Below are positions 1 to 9,306 of a stretch of 64,000 nt of DNA, in pieces. The DNA comes from Salinimicrobium sp963739625 (GTDB taxonomy: Bacteria; Bacteroidota; Bacteroidia; Flavobacteriales; Flavobacteriaceae): positions 1 through 64,000 of the forward strand of contig CAVUAU010000010.1 of assembly GCA_963739625.1 (NCBI GenBank), in the 5' to 3' direction. Position numbers and translations under genes: made by a program. Within the stretch, counting starts at the first letter, position 1; every line of letters starts with the position of its first letter. A model generated the notes under the pieces. The model saw only the letters and a program-made list of their open reading frames with translations, was not told the origin of the DNA and made no database searches.

Positions 1-45
1 CGTATTAATAAATGCAATAGTACATTTATATCTACTTTGTCTTTA

Positions 46-1170
46 CTAATCTAAAGGGTTTTTGATTTGTAAAATAATATTTGTTGCTACGTGAGTGTAA
101 ATTTCAGTTGTTTTGGTGCTTTTGTGACCCAAGAGCACCTGAATGTATCTCAAATCTGTACCGCTTTCCAATAAATGAGTGGCAAAAGAATGCCTTAACA
201 TATGTGGAGTTACATTTTTCCTGATTCCGGCCTTACGTGCTGCTTCCTTTATTATTTTCACAACACTTTCTGCAGAATATTTTTCCCCTGTTGGCCCCTC
301 GAATAAATACTTTTTTGGTTTCCACTGAACATAATACTTTCTTAGATCCTGTAGCACTTTCTCCGAGAGAATCGAATACCTGTCCTTATTACCTTTTCCC
401 GATCTCACTCTAACAACCATCCGACTACTGTCAATATCCTCTGGCTCAAGATTGAGGACCTCACTTCTTCTCAAACCGGCAGAGTATAGCAAACTAACAA
501 CGCATCTGTGCTTTATGTTGTTGGTATGTTCTATAATATCAAGAACCTCGTTCTTTGCTAAAACCTGTGGAAGCTTCTCCTCTACTCTTGGCCGTTCGAT
601 GGCATAGAAACGATTTGGCATTTCCTGCACGACTTCATAGTAGAACTTTATGGAATTAATAGCCTGATTAATGTATGAATGTGAACATCCATGCTGAATT
701 AGGTTTTGAAGATAAGCTCGAATGTCATTCTCATTAAGCTCATCCAGCTCCCTGTCATTGAAGTGGTTCATAAAGGCCTCGAAACATGAGATGTAAGTTC
801 TCACCGTATTCAAGGCGTAACACTTTAATTCTAACTTCGCCAGATAACTTTCAGGACAAGTCTTTCTACCTTCAATAACTTCTCTATTACGGAATGTCTC
901 AACGTTTGCAGCCTCTGCTGTTCTTCCAAAACTACTTTTTGGAAAAAAATGATTGCAATTTATCCAGGCCACTCCTTTGAAAGTTTTGAATATATTGTCC
1001 AGGTTCTTCGGAGTGTTTTTTACATAAGCCATCCGAAATTCCTGACTCCAATTGATCCCCGGCAGGTCTCCGACCAAAGCATCTAAAACTTTGTCTGAAA
1101 GATATTGAAGTCCAATACTTCTTTCTCCTGCCACCATTAAATGCTTTAGGGTAACGTACCTCTTTTCCAT
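46..1170 (-). CDS. Tyrosine recombinase / integrase
   Basis: Site-specific tyrosine recombinase, expected to integrate and excise a mobile element through a covalent 3'-phosphotyrosine intermediate. An N-terminal SAM-like core-binding domain (roughly the middle third) is followed by the catalytic domain with the first arginine in AGLRRSEVL, HMLRHSFATHL (HxxR), LLGHKS and the nucleophile tyrosine in TTEIYTHV. The open frame reaches 1212, but that start would be TTG; the ATG at 1170 opens with the TLKHL segment that I expect near the start of this flavobacterial integrase type. It is transcribed leftwards out of the window and is divergent from the zinc-ribbon gene. It probably marks one end of the conjugative element whose tra genes lie at 40-47 kb, but no att site could be identified. 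Confidence 0.93.
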   Translation of the reverse strand: MEKRYVTLKHLMVAGERSIGLQYLSDKVLDALVGDLPGINWSQEFRMAYVKNTPKNLDNIFKTFKGVAWINCNHFFPKSSFGRTAEAANVETFRNREVIEGRKTCPESYLAKLELKCYALNTVRTYISCFEAFMNHFNDRELDELNENDIRAYLQNLIQHGCSHSYINQAINSIKFYYEVVQEMPNRFYAIERPRVEEKLPQVLAKNEVLDIIEHTNNIKHRCVVSLLYSAGLRRSEVLNLEPEDIDSSRMVVRVRSGKGNKDRYSILSEKVLQDLRKYYVQWKPKKYLFEGPTGEKYSAESVVKIIKEAARKAGIRKNVTPHMLRHSFATHLLESGTDLRYIQVLLGHKSTKTTEIYTHVATNIILQIKNPLD

Positions 1171-1255
1171 TACATATTTTCTTGTAAAAGTACATTTACA
1201 GGAAACTTTCAAGTGTTCATTATTCGTATATTATACGACTAAAACAACTAGGGAA

Positions 1256-1645
1256 ATGAGCTCAAAAAAATTTTGCCTTACCTGCAACTTAGAACTTAAA
1301 GGACGAACAGACAAAAAGTTTTGTAATCCTCAGTGTAAAAGTGCCTATCACTACGAAAAAGCACGTGAAGAGAACAACTTCTTTTTTGAAGTCGACCATC
1401 AGCTCAAAAAAAATCGAAAGCTCCTAAAATATTTTAATAAAGCGGGTAAGGCAACAGTAAGAGCTCAAAGGCTCGTGGATCAGGGTTTCAATTCTAATTT
1501 TTTTACTCACTTTTGGAAAAATACTAAAGGAGATGTTTACCTGTTTGTTTATGAATATGGTTTCCTTTCAAGAACCGAGAACGGCAAAAAGAAATACATT
1601 CTAATCACCTGGCAGCCTTACATGAAGAAAAGAAATATTTTTTAA
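1256..1645 (+). CDS. Small zinc-ribbon protein of unknown function
   Basis: 129-residue basic protein with an N-terminal zinc-ribbon-like knuckle (CLTCNLEL about 15 residues before KKFCNPQCK, a CxxC...CxxxC arrangement) followed by a Lys/Arg-rich helical region. Proteins with this CxxC-LKGR-DKKFC pattern are common small hypotheticals in Bacteroidota. It is divergent from the integrase with a short shared upstream region, so it may belong to the same mobile element. No function can be assigned; nucleic-acid binding is a guess from the zinc knuckle and basic charge. Confidence 0.8.
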   Translation: MSSKKFCLTCNLELKGRTDKKFCNPQCKSAYHYEKAREENNFFFEVDHQLKKNRKLLKYFNKAGKATVRAQRLVDQGFNSNFFTHFWKNTKGDVYLFVYEYGFLSRTENGKKKYILITWQPYMKKRNIF

Positions 1646-2063
1646 TGACGTTAATATTCTCTTTGACTTTCAGGCATGCCTCCGGACGCTGAGACCCATA
1701 TTTGGATCGAGCGATCATGCTAATATATGTTAATGAAAACAAAAAAATTTACGGTTTCCCGTAAAGTATAAACCATCTCGTTGCCTGATTTATAATTGTC
1801 TCTCCGGAACCAGGAAAGCAGTTGTACTCCCTAAACACAATTGTATAGGTTCCACGATATTTTTAGAAAGCGGTTTGTCACAAATTCAAAGACATCTTTA
1901 AGGTTTTCTTCCGTTTCCCTCTTACCTTATTTTGTTTAAAGTTCTTTCAGGTTGATTCACTGAAAACTCTTATGCGGGAAAACCCTTGAACAGTTGCTTT
2001 GACGATTCAAAAGAAGAAATAATTGTTTGGTTCCATCAGATTTCAGATTCATCATTCGTCATC

Positions 2064-2201
2064 TTACCTTTTTTGATGAAAAAGTAACGGAATTCAGAAG
2101 TTAGCCGGCCTGTAAAATATTTGGTACTCTCCTTTGCTTCTGGTCTTACGGCCTATCCTAATTCTGAATTCCCATGAATAGCAAGACATCAAAAAAGGTA
2201 A
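2064..2201. repeat. Imperfect inverted repeat (foldback)
   Basis: The outer arms at 2064-2078 and 2187-2201 are perfect 15-bp complements (TTACCTTTTTTGATG). A second pair of arms at 2089-2104 and 2158-2172 matches over about 15 bp with a single bulge. The RNA or single strand could fold into a long stem with an internal loop. It sits about 20 bp before direct-repeat copy A. It may be a remnant of a small non-autonomous element; no transposase is nearby. Confidence 0.65.
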
Positions 2202-2220
2202 CAGCGATGGCTCTATGGGA

Positions 2221-2333
2221 AGTAAATCAGAAAAGAAATTCCTCTTGTTCACCAACAACAGCCGTGAATCCAAGAGGAAAAATCAAAAAGGAAAACGCTC
2301 AGGATATAAAAAGTAAATCGACTTTTTTGTAAG
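2221..2333 (+). repeat. Direct repeat copy A (partner at 40203-40313)
   Basis: About 112 bp that recurs in the same orientation at 40203-40313. The two copies share long identical blocks at the start (AGTAAATCAGAAAAGAAATT) and near the end (CAGGATATAAAAAGTAAATC), with a few substitutions and small indels; I estimate roughly 90% identity by eye. The pair brackets the whole secretion/Rhs island. Confidence 0.85.
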
Positions 2334-2650
2334 GATGTTCCTATTCTTCTTAGGTCTGGAATATCCCCGAATTATTGAACCTCAAAAAAATCTATAATCT
2401 TTCTGGTATTTCGCTCAAAAAATGAATTTTCACTTCTCCTGCTCTTCCGGAAACATTTTGATCATTCTGCATTATTTCCCGAATATATCGTATCTTATGT
2501 TCAGACTCTCTAAATATTTAGACGGTTCAGAATCATAATCAAAAACCATCTTTCCTCAAGATCAGTTTTAAGGACATAAACAAATACAGAATTGTATAGA
2601 AAAATTTGTCATAACATTTTCTGATAGACTATTTCTCTTCATTTAATTCA

Positions 2651-2671
2651 AACCGTAATCCTTTTACGGTT
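2651..2671 (+). promoter_or_regulatory. Palindromic operator, pilus operon
   Basis: Perfect palindrome AACCGTAA-N5-TTACGGTT. A TAnnTTTG-like -7 box (TACTATTG, one mismatch) lies at 2702-2709, 30 nt downstream, and the ATG of the pseudopilin gene follows at 2717, so the transcript would be almost leaderless. The same palindrome and spacing occur at four other promoters in the window. No good -33 box is visible, which fits an activator-dependent promoter. Confidence 0.8.
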
Positions 2672-2716
2672 TTATGTTCTGCAAGTAACAGGCCTATTGA
2701 TTACTATTGTGATACT

Positions 2717-3121
2717 ATGAAAATTAAAAAACTACCCTCATTCAACCTCCAGGAAATGCTAATTGTCCTTGCCATTCTTGGTATCCTATTGTTAATTGCC
2801 TTGCCCAATTTCATGCCACTGATTAGTAAAACAAAGGCTCAGGAGGCCCAGATCCAGTTAAAGTATATTTCAAATCTGCAAAAGCAATTCCAGTACCTAC
2901 ATTCGAAATACTCAGCTGACTTTAATGAAATAGATTACGAAACACCTCGTACTGTTTTGGAAAATGGTAGCGCAAATTACCAGTATGAAATTATAGAAGC
3001 TACGGTAAACACTTATAAAATTAGAGCCACTGCTGTTGTTGATTTTGACGGAGATGGAATTTTCAATGTTTGGGAAATCAATAACGTTGAAGGAAACCCA
3101 AAACAAATAGTAAAAGATTGA
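2717..3121 (+). CDS. Major pseudopilin (GspG/PilA-like)
   Basis: 134-residue type IV filament subunit. The class III signal has a short basic leader (MKIKKLPS) and predicted cleavage before Phe9, giving a mature start FNLQE with the conserved Glu at +5 and a ~20-residue hydrophobic helix. The residue before the cleavage site is Ser rather than the usual Gly. The C-terminal part carries an acidic loop, DFDGDGIFNVWEI, resembling the calcium site of GspG major pseudopilins. It is the first gene of an operon with prepilin peptidase, GspE, GspD, GspL- and GspM-like genes, and an AACCGTAA palindrome precedes it. It would polymerise into a periplasmic pseudopilus. Confidence 0.9.
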   Translation: MKIKKLPSFNLQEMLIVLAILGILLLIALPNFMPLISKTKAQEAQIQLKYISNLQKQFQYLHSKYSADFNEIDYETPRTVLENGSANYQYEIIEATVNTYKIRATAVVDFDGDGIFNVWEINNVEGNPKQIVKD

Positions 3122-3612
3122 TCATCACAATTGCACTTAAAATAGTACTCATCACGGGACTCGCTCTCATCTTTTATCAGGATGTAAAAGAACGTGCCGT
3201 TTGGTGGTTTCTTTTTCCCGCTTTTGGTCTAATTGCTGGGTATTTCCATTTTACAGAAAGTCTTACCTGGTTATTTTTCCCCAATATCTTTTTTAATCTA
3301 ATTGTAGTTGCAGGAATTTTCAGTATTGCCTGTCTGTATTCTCAATTTAAAATGAAAAAAAACTTCTTAAGTGAGGCAATGGGGTTGGGAGACCTCTTGT
3401 ATTCCATCGGACTGGCAGTAGCTTTTCCTCCTGAAGCTTTTTTAGTGATTTTTGTATTTAGTATGCTCTTTTCTCTCGGTCTTCATGCATTTGTTTCCAG
3501 AAAAAAAAACAATGAAACTGTACCACTTGCGGGATATGCCTCTCTATTTTTAATCTGCATCTATTTATCAAGTTGGTTCGGATTTTATAAAAGTCTCTAC
3601 TTCATTGGATAA
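3118..3612 (+). CDS. Prepilin peptidase-like A24 aspartic protease
   Basis: 164-residue polytopic membrane protein with the two aspartates of the A24 family: Asp22 in FYQDVKERAVWW and Asp92 in AMGLGDLLY (GxGD motif). It should cleave the leader peptides of the pseudopilins encoded here and at 23.3-24.1 kb. It lacks the N-terminal methyltransferase domain of the long bifunctional PilD/GspO enzymes, so it is of the short kind. The start is TTG in a TTGA overlap with the pilin stop codon, implying translational coupling. The next gene overlaps its end by 8 bp. Confidence 0.85.
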   Translation: MIITIALKIVLITGLALIFYQDVKERAVWWFLFPAFGLIAGYFHFTESLTWLFFPNIFFNLIVVAGIFSIACLYSQFKMKKNFLSEAMGLGDLLYSIGLAVAFPPEAFLVIFVFSMLFSLGLHAFVSRKKNNETVPLAGYASLFLICIYLSSWFGFYKSLYFIG

Positions 3613-5020
3613 TCAGTTTCACATCCCGGTATCTTTAAAGCAGCTGATAACAGCCAATCAGGCTTTTCATCACCGTATTGTTCCTGTAGAAAAGCGAGAG
3701 AATAAAGTTATTTTTCGAACAGACGCTGAAAATATACCGGAATTAGAACAGGAACTCAAAATTCTTTTCGGTTATAACCTCAAACTTGAGAAGGAAACTT
3801 CCACCACGCTACAATCATTCCTCTCCCTCAACTACAGGCAAACTACAACTGCAGAAACTGAAGAGCTAAACTATAAGAACAATTTTCTTCAGCAATTACT
3901 CCAGACTGCCAAAGATTACGGTAGTAGTGATATTCATTTGGAACCATATGAGAACCGATGCAGGGTTCGATTCAGACTGGATGGTAAGTTGAAAGAACAG
4001 TTCTCAATTTCTTCAGTAGAATATCCGCAAATTGTTAATCAGATCAAAATTCAGGCTGGGTTGGATATTTCCCAAAAAAGATTATCTCAAGACGGTCGAA
4101 TAACTGTAAAATCTGCTAATAAAGATTTTGATATTAGGGTTTCCACCTTACCAACTCTTCATGGTGAAAAGATTGTACTTCGAATTTTAAAAAGAGATGC
4201 TGAAGAAGTGAGCTTATCAAACCTTGGTTTTACAGAAAACGAACTATCTCTCTATATGGAGGGAATCAAAAAACCAAATGGAATAGTATTAATTTCCGGT
4301 CCTACAGGATCAGGAAAGACCACCACTTTGTACGGTACCCTTAAATTACTGAATCAGGAAACCACAAATATTCTCACCATTGAAGATCCTATAGAGTATA
4401 CCTTAGCCGGAGTGAATCAGGTACAATTGAAAGAAGATATAGGATTTGATTTTCCGGCTGCACTAAGAACTTTTCTTCGCCAGGACCCCGATATAATAAT
4501 GGTTGGAGAAATAAGGGATGAAAGAACAGCTACTATGGCCATAAAAGCAGCCTTAACAGGCCATCTCGTGCTTTCTACCATTCACACCAATTCAGCCTGG
4601 TCTACTATTTCCCGGCTTCTGGATATGGGGATCCCTTCTTATCTCATTTCAAGTACTCTAAACCTCAGTGTAGCGCAGCGCCTGGTGAGAAAATTGTGCG
4701 ACAGTTGCAAACAAGCTGCCGCCATTAAAGAAGCCATTCTACCGGAAGATTTCAAAATTCCTGTTGAAATGACCCGGCATTTTTTACCTGTAGGCTGTCC
4801 AAATTGTTTTCACACAGGATACTATGGAAGAAAAGCTATTTACGAAATTGTTCCGATCACCAGAAGTCTCGAACCTGCAATAAGGCAGAATGAAGCTGAA
4901 ATCGACAGTTACTTTATAGAAAAGAATTTGTCCTCGCTTAAAACCAATGCTATACGGATGATCATTTCAGGGGAAACTTCTGTCGAGGAGGTTTATCCCT
5001 TACTAAACACCGAAAATTAA
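3605..5020 (+). CDS. Type II secretion / pilus assembly ATPase (GspE/PilB)
   Basis: 471-residue cytoplasmic hexameric ATPase that powers pseudopilus extension. Visible motifs are Walker A GPTGSGKTTT (about residue 232), the Asp box in IEDPIEY, Walker B DPDIIMVGEIRDE (about 293-305), the His box around TGHLVLSTIHTNSA, and a tetracysteine zinc site formed by CDSCK (about 364) and CPNC (about 398), typical of GspE/PilB rather than PilT. The N-terminal domain is short (about 80 residues). The start is TTG, overlapping the peptidase gene. The secretin gene begins in a TAATG overlap. No retraction ATPase gene is present, which argues for secretion rather than twitching. Confidence 0.95.
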   Translation: MDNQFHIPVSLKQLITANQAFHHRIVPVEKRENKVIFRTDAENIPELEQELKILFGYNLKLEKETSTTLQSFLSLNYRQTTTAETEELNYKNNFLQQLLQTAKDYGSSDIHLEPYENRCRVRFRLDGKLKEQFSISSVEYPQIVNQIKIQAGLDISQKRLSQDGRITVKSANKDFDIRVSTLPTLHGEKIVLRILKRDAEEVSLSNLGFTENELSLYMEGIKKPNGIVLISGPTGSGKTTTLYGTLKLLNQETTNILTIEDPIEYTLAGVNQVQLKEDIGFDFPAALRTFLRQDPDIIMVGEIRDERTATMAIKAALTGHLVLSTIHTNSAWSTISRLLDMGIPSYLISSTLNLSVAQRLVRKLCDSCKQAAAIKEAILPEDFKIPVEMTRHFLPVGCPNCFHTGYYGRKAIYEIVPITRSLEPAIRQNEAEIDSYFIEKNLSSLKTNAIRMIISGETSVEEVYPLLNTEN

Positions 5021-7179
5021 TGCCCTACAAGAAGTACGTATATTTTATTTTTCTCATCCTTAGTCTTGAAGCATTTTCTCAAAATGACAGCAGGATCAAT
5101 TCTATTGAAAATCAACTTGAACTTCTTAAAGTTGATCACCCGGAATTTGAACAAAAGGTAAATGTCAATATTAGCCATACCACCCTGTCTAATCTACTTT
5201 TGGCTATTTCAAAGGTACACGGGATAAATATCAATGTTTCTCCGCAGCTTGAGGAAATAAATGTTATTAATAATTTCTCGGATGTAAGCATAGCAGATTT
5301 GCTCGTATTTTTTGTAAAGAAATACAATCTTGAAATTCAATTTTCAGGAAACATCATTTCCATATCTAAGTATCAGCCACCAGTACAAATACCTGCGGAA
5401 AAAGAAATTGTTGCTCATTATGACACATCTCTTAATGTCCTAAGTTTGGATTTACAAAATGATCCTCTTGACAAGGTATTCAGGAAGATTACAGATGTGT
5501 CCGGCAAAAATCTTGTTTTTGCCCCCGGAATGGAAAATCTCCCGCTTTCCGTCTATTTTGCACGTGCACCTTTTGATTCTGCTATGGAAAAATTGGCTAT
5601 CTCAAATAATCTGGAGGTGACACAATCCCGGGATGGCTTTTATATTTTTAATATTAAAGAGACCGGAGGTGAAGGATCCTCAGCGTCCAGGATCGTCAGT
5701 AGGGCAGACAACTTTAACTACAGAGTCCTCGATCCATATAAAAAAGTCTTAGAAGTAGATTTTACTAATGTTCCAGCAGCAGACATTATTTACACTTTAG
5801 GAGATGAACTCAACCTTGATATTTTCACAGCCTCTTCTCTGGCCGAAATGGGTAATGTCACCGTCAATGCAGAAGAGATATCCTTTGATAATCTCCTGAA
5901 CAAAATATTTGAGAGTATCAATGAAGGTAGGCCTTCTGCAAATCTTCAGCAGGGATCTTCCATGGATCAAAACATGCAAAGGGATGTGACCAGCTTTAAC
6001 CATGGGAGCTCAGGAAACTATACCTATAAAAAGGAGGGAGATCTTTACTTTTTTGGAACCGAAGATCAACTTGCTCTTAAACAGGTGGAATTAATTCCAA
6101 TGATGCATCGTTCAATTAAGATGCTAACCAATCCATCCAGAAGTAATCAAAGCAGACGGGCAGACCGGAATAACTTTATGGCTGCAAACACCAACTACTA
6201 TCCCGGAAACAATCAAAATTTCAATAGCGGGAATTTGTCTCCTGTCAATAACAACTTCAGAAACTCCGAGGCTTCAAGTGAAAACAATACAGAAGGTATT
6301 CAGAAAATTATTCCAGATGAACTGATGGCAGGAATTGATGTGAAAATTGATTCCGAATTAAACAGTTTTGTCGTGAGCGGCCCGGCAGCAAGAATCGAGA
6401 GGTTTAAAAGCTTCATACAGTACATCGATAAACCTGTGCCGGTAATCCTTATTGAGGTAATGATCCTGGAGGTGAATAAAACCGCTATTGTAGAATCGGG
6501 AGTGTCTTTTGGACTTGGAGACGAAGCAGTCCAAACAGAAGGAAGAGCTTTTCCATCTGTCGATATGCAATTGGGTGCACAAACTGTAAACCGTATAATA
6601 GGCGGATTTGACGGATTTGGCTCCCTAAACATGGGAAAAGTCCTTCCTGAATTCTATATGAACATTAAAGCTATGGAGACCAATGGAAATCTTAAAATTC
6701 TATCTACTCCTAAATTAAGTACCCTGAACGGACATAAAGCACATCTCTCCAGTGGAGAAACGACTTATTATGCAGTAACAAGCCAAAGTTTTTTCGGTTC
6801 TCAAATACCGCAGACTTCAGAAGTGACCAACTACTACCCTATTGATGCCGAACTTGCCTTAGAAATTATGCCTTTTGTATCTGGGGATGGTGAGATAACT
6901 CTTGACATCAATGTCATCCAGTCCAATTTTAACGGGGAGCGTATAGCAGAAGACGCACCTCCTGGAATGAATAGTAGGGAGTTCTCCTCTATTATCAGGA
7001 TGCGCGACCAGGATGTGGCCATCCTTGGAGGAATTGAAGAACGAGCAAAAGACGATTCCGGTTCAGGAGTTCCTGTACTGGCACGTGTTCCTGTTATCAA
7101 ATGGTTGTTCAGTGAAAGGAGGCGGCAGGATTCAAAGAAAAAACTAAACATTCTTATTAAACCTACAGTAATCTACTGA
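5020..7179 (+). CDS. Secretin (GspD/PilQ family)
   Basis: 719-residue outer-membrane secretin. A signal peptide (MPYKKYVYFIFLILSLEAFS) is followed by two or three N0/STN- and N1-type ring domains (about residues 45-310), a Ser/Asn/Gln-rich linker (about 375-425), another N domain with VVSGPAARIERFK and YIDKPVPVILIEVMILEV, and the C-terminal secretin beta-barrel with the conserved DVAILGGI and VPVLARVPVIKWLF signatures. It would form the outer-membrane gate for the pseudopilus machine. The start codon shares one base with the GspE stop, and the stop overlaps the start of the GspL-like gene by one base. No pilotin was identified by sequence, but several lipoproteins of the second operon are candidates. 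Confidence 0.94.
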   Translation: MPYKKYVYFIFLILSLEAFSQNDSRINSIENQLELLKVDHPEFEQKVNVNISHTTLSNLLLAISKVHGININVSPQLEEINVINNFSDVSIADLLVFFVKKYNLEIQFSGNIISISKYQPPVQIPAEKEIVAHYDTSLNVLSLDLQNDPLDKVFRKITDVSGKNLVFAPGMENLPLSVYFARAPFDSAMEKLAISNNLEVTQSRDGFYIFNIKETGGEGSSASRIVSRADNFNYRVLDPYKKVLEVDFTNVPAADIIYTLGDELNLDIFTASSLAEMGNVTVNAEEISFDNLLNKIFESINEGRPSANLQQGSSMDQNMQRDVTSFNHGSSGNYTYKKEGDLYFFGTEDQLALKQVELIPMMHRSIKMLTNPSRSNQSRRADRNNFMAANTNYYPGNNQNFNSGNLSPVNNNFRNSEASSENNTEGIQKIIPDELMAGIDVKIDSELNSFVVSGPAARIERFKSFIQYIDKPVPVILIEVMILEVNKTAIVESGVSFGLGDEAVQTEGRAFPSVDMQLGAQTVNRIIGGFDGFGSLNMGKVLPEFYMNIKAMETNGNLKILSTPKLSTLNGHKAHLSSGETTYYAVTSQSFFGSQIPQTSEVTNYYPIDAELALEIMPFVSGDGEITLDINVIQSNFNGERIAEDAPPGMNSREFSSIIRMRDQDVAILGGIEERAKDDSGSGVPVLARVPVIKWLFSERRRQDSKKKLNILIKPTVIY

Positions 7180-8399
7180 TGATCTCGGCTTTTCTCTCAT
7201 ACTGGACCTATGGCAGAAGATTCTGCGGAATAGAATATAGTTCTACTTCAAATGATACTTCCGGAATTTCCGTACTTACAGCCATTAAGAAAAAAAACGA
7301 GTTTAACATAGAGGAAACTTTTGAGGCAGATAGTATTGAAGACTGTGCACAAAAGCTGAAAAAAAATCAACACGCCTTCCTCTGTATTACAAGCACACAG
7401 GTACTTTTAAAGGAAACTACGACTACAGGGACCGATGCTAAAGTGGTCTCCTCAGCCTTTCCTAATGTGGAGCTGAATAATTTTTATTACGAGATCCTTC
7501 CTGGTTCTGAAGGAAGCATAGTAGCTCTATGTAGAAAAAAGATGGTTCATCAGATTATTTCCTCCTTTGAAGAGAAAAACATAAGGATAATCGGATTTTC
7601 CCTGGGATTCTTTTCTCTGCAGAATTTGCTCAGTCTAATAAAGGAACAGGAGGTTCTTTTGCCCTCCTTTACCCTCCATACGAATGGTAGGGAAATCATT
7701 ACTTTTGACAGAGCAGGACAAGGAAATGAAAAGACAGATTTCACCATAGGAGACACGACGGTTAATTATAAATTTTTACTTCCTCTTGCATCACTGTTTA
7801 ATTATCAATCAGGAAACCTAAATCACACTTCTAATTACAACACTAAAAACCTTGAACTAAAAAAGGAACATCATCAAAAAGTTTTCTTCAGAAAAGGATT
7901 GGCAACTGCCGTTATATTGCTCCTGGTAATGCTACTGATCAACTTCCTGTTTTTCTCAACCTTCTATTCTGAGCTTCAACAAATGACCGGCCAACATGAA
8001 ATTGAGATTTCTCAAAGGCTGGCTTATAATAAGAAATATGAAGAAGTACTTGAAAAAGAAAAAATTGTAGAGAACATTCTTAACAACAGTAATTCTCGAA
8101 GTACTCTTTACCTTAACCGGCTCATCCATGTATTGCCTGGTTCAGTACTTTTAAACCAATTAAATTATCAACCCCTTCAAAAGCAGATAAAACAAAATGA
8201 ACCTGTAAAAATAGAGAAGAATATTATCGCTTTAGGAGGAGAAAGCACGAATGAAGAGGAGTTCTCGCTCTGGATAAAGGATATGGAAAACATTCCCTGG
8301 ATAGCAGAAGTAAAGGTTAAAGACTATGGCTATAGCTCGCCAGGGACTTCAGAGTTTCTTCTTGTACTAAAATTAAAAGAAGATGAAGCAGTCGACTAA
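7179..8399 (+). CDS. GspL-like assembly platform protein (PilM-PilN type fusion)
   Basis: 406 residues. The first ~240 look like a divergent actin-fold cytoplasmic domain (PilM or GspL cytoplasmic part, opening with the WTYGRRFCGIEYSS segment). One transmembrane helix follows (about residues 248-270), then a periplasmic coiled coil and a ferredoxin-like PilN domain (fimbrial assembly family, LNRLIHVLPGSVLLNQLNYQ). It should link the GspE ATPase to the inner-membrane platform. It overlaps the secretin gene by one base and the GspM/PilO-like gene by 17 bp. Assignment rests on architecture and operon position because the sequence is divergent. Confidence 0.78.
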   Translation: MISAFLSYWTYGRRFCGIEYSSTSNDTSGISVLTAIKKKNEFNIEETFEADSIEDCAQKLKKNQHAFLCITSTQVLLKETTTTGTDAKVVSSAFPNVELNNFYYEILPGSEGSIVALCRKKMVHQIISSFEEKNIRIIGFSLGFFSLQNLLSLIKEQEVLLPSFTLHTNGREIITFDRAGQGNEKTDFTIGDTTVNYKFLLPLASLFNYQSGNLNHTSNYNTKNLELKKEHHQKVFFRKGLATAVILLLVMLLINFLFFSTFYSELQQMTGQHEIEISQRLAYNKKYEEVLEKEKIVENILNNSNSRSTLYLNRLIHVLPGSVLLNQLNYQPLQKQIKQNEPVKIEKNIIALGGESTNEEEFSLWIKDMENIPWIAEVKVKDYGYSSPGTSEFLLVLKLKEDEAVD

Positions 8400-8916
8400 G
8401 AACTTTTTATTAATAACAGGTTTCTTTCTTGTGCTAATGGTGGCCTACCAGTATTCTTTTTCAAAAACTTTTGAAGTAAAAAGAGAACTAGACAACATAA
8501 AATCACAGGTTGAGCAAAACTCCCGATCCCATCAAAATCAAACTTCTTTGAAAGAAAAAGAAGCCCAATTTGATACCTTTATCGCAGGGAACAGGATTGG
8601 AAATACTTCTCCTCAAAACAATCTATTAAAGGTTCTTAATGAGCATGCAGAGGAAAAGTCTTATAAAATTATTAAATTTAAAGAACCTCATGTTGTGGCA
8701 AACGATAATAGTATTGTTGCGTCCTACCAGTTTACCCTAGAAGGAAATTATCGTGCCCTTCAGGAAGTTTTGTATAAATTGGAAAAGGATTACAACTTTG
8801 GATCTTTATCTTCTATAAGTTTTGAGCGGAAGATGGATCATCAATTGAATAGAAGCTTTTTACAATGTACAATTTTTGTGCGCAGTATAATAAATAAACA
8901 GAAATATCCTTCATGA
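8383..8916 (+). CDS. GspM/PilO-like assembly platform protein
   Basis: 177-residue bitopic inner-membrane protein: a short cytoplasmic N-terminus, one transmembrane helix (about residues 7-25), a coiled coil (about 30-70), then a ferredoxin-like domain with the PilO/GspM pattern of a short-range hydrophobic repeat ending in FTLEGNYRALQEVLYKLE. It would pair with the GspL-like protein encoded just upstream (17-bp overlap). It is the last gene of the first secretion operon. Divergent, so the call depends on length, topology and context. Confidence 0.75.
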   Translation: MKQSTKNFLLITGFFLVLMVAYQYSFSKTFEVKRELDNIKSQVEQNSRSHQNQTSLKEKEAQFDTFIAGNRIGNTSPQNNLLKVLNEHAEEKSYKIIKFKEPHVVANDNSIVASYQFTLEGNYRALQEVLYKLEKDYNFGSLSSISFERKMDHQLNRSFLQCTIFVRSIINKQKYPS

Positions 8917-9306
8917 AAATTTCCCAAAAGAAGGAGAAGAAGTTGTGGTTTAATAAGTAGGCAGACTGAAGGAAGTTTACAGAAGTGAGATATAAACCTA
9001 ATTTAGATATTAAAGGTTGAAGTGGAGGCTAGGGAGGACTAATATCAGGTTTACATGCACTGTAAAGCTTGTGAGATGGACTTGCAGTACGCAATGTATA
9101 ATGGGTTACTCCTCCCTCCGGATGATAGCAGACGTGGCATGAAATCAAAAGGTCGTCAATATAAAAAAATGTTTTTCGGTTAAACAATAACTTCCTGCAG
9201 AGTAATCTAAGGGTGCAGAATATTGATTAGAAGATTTTTATGTAGTTGGTTCAGCACCACGAAACCAATTGATTATTATTACCAAAGTTTATTAAAATCA
9301 CCTACA
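8917..9306. other. Intergenic region between convergent operons
   Basis: About 390 bp between the ends of the pilus operon and the first Rhs module. No reading frame, operator or convincing intrinsic terminator was recognised. The two operons converge here. Confidence 0.5.

Larger units (their letters stand above)
1646..2650. other. Non-coding stretch with hairpin, foldback and direct repeat
   Basis: About 1 kb with no convincing reading frame. It contains a 7-bp perfect inverted repeat TTTACGG/CCGTAAA with a 4-nt loop at 1748-1765, a ~138-nt foldback at 2064-2201 and direct-repeat copy A at 2221-2333. Base composition is AT-rich and irregular, as in a junction between mobile segments. Confidence 0.6.

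Noticed and set aside
1..45. Attachment site at the integrase end
   Set aside because: No matching direct repeat was found near the other likely element border at 52-58 kb.
2164..2333. A ~52-codon frame across direct-repeat copy A
   Set aside because: Copy B is interrupted by a stop and shifts frame, so the repeat is unlikely to be conserved as protein.
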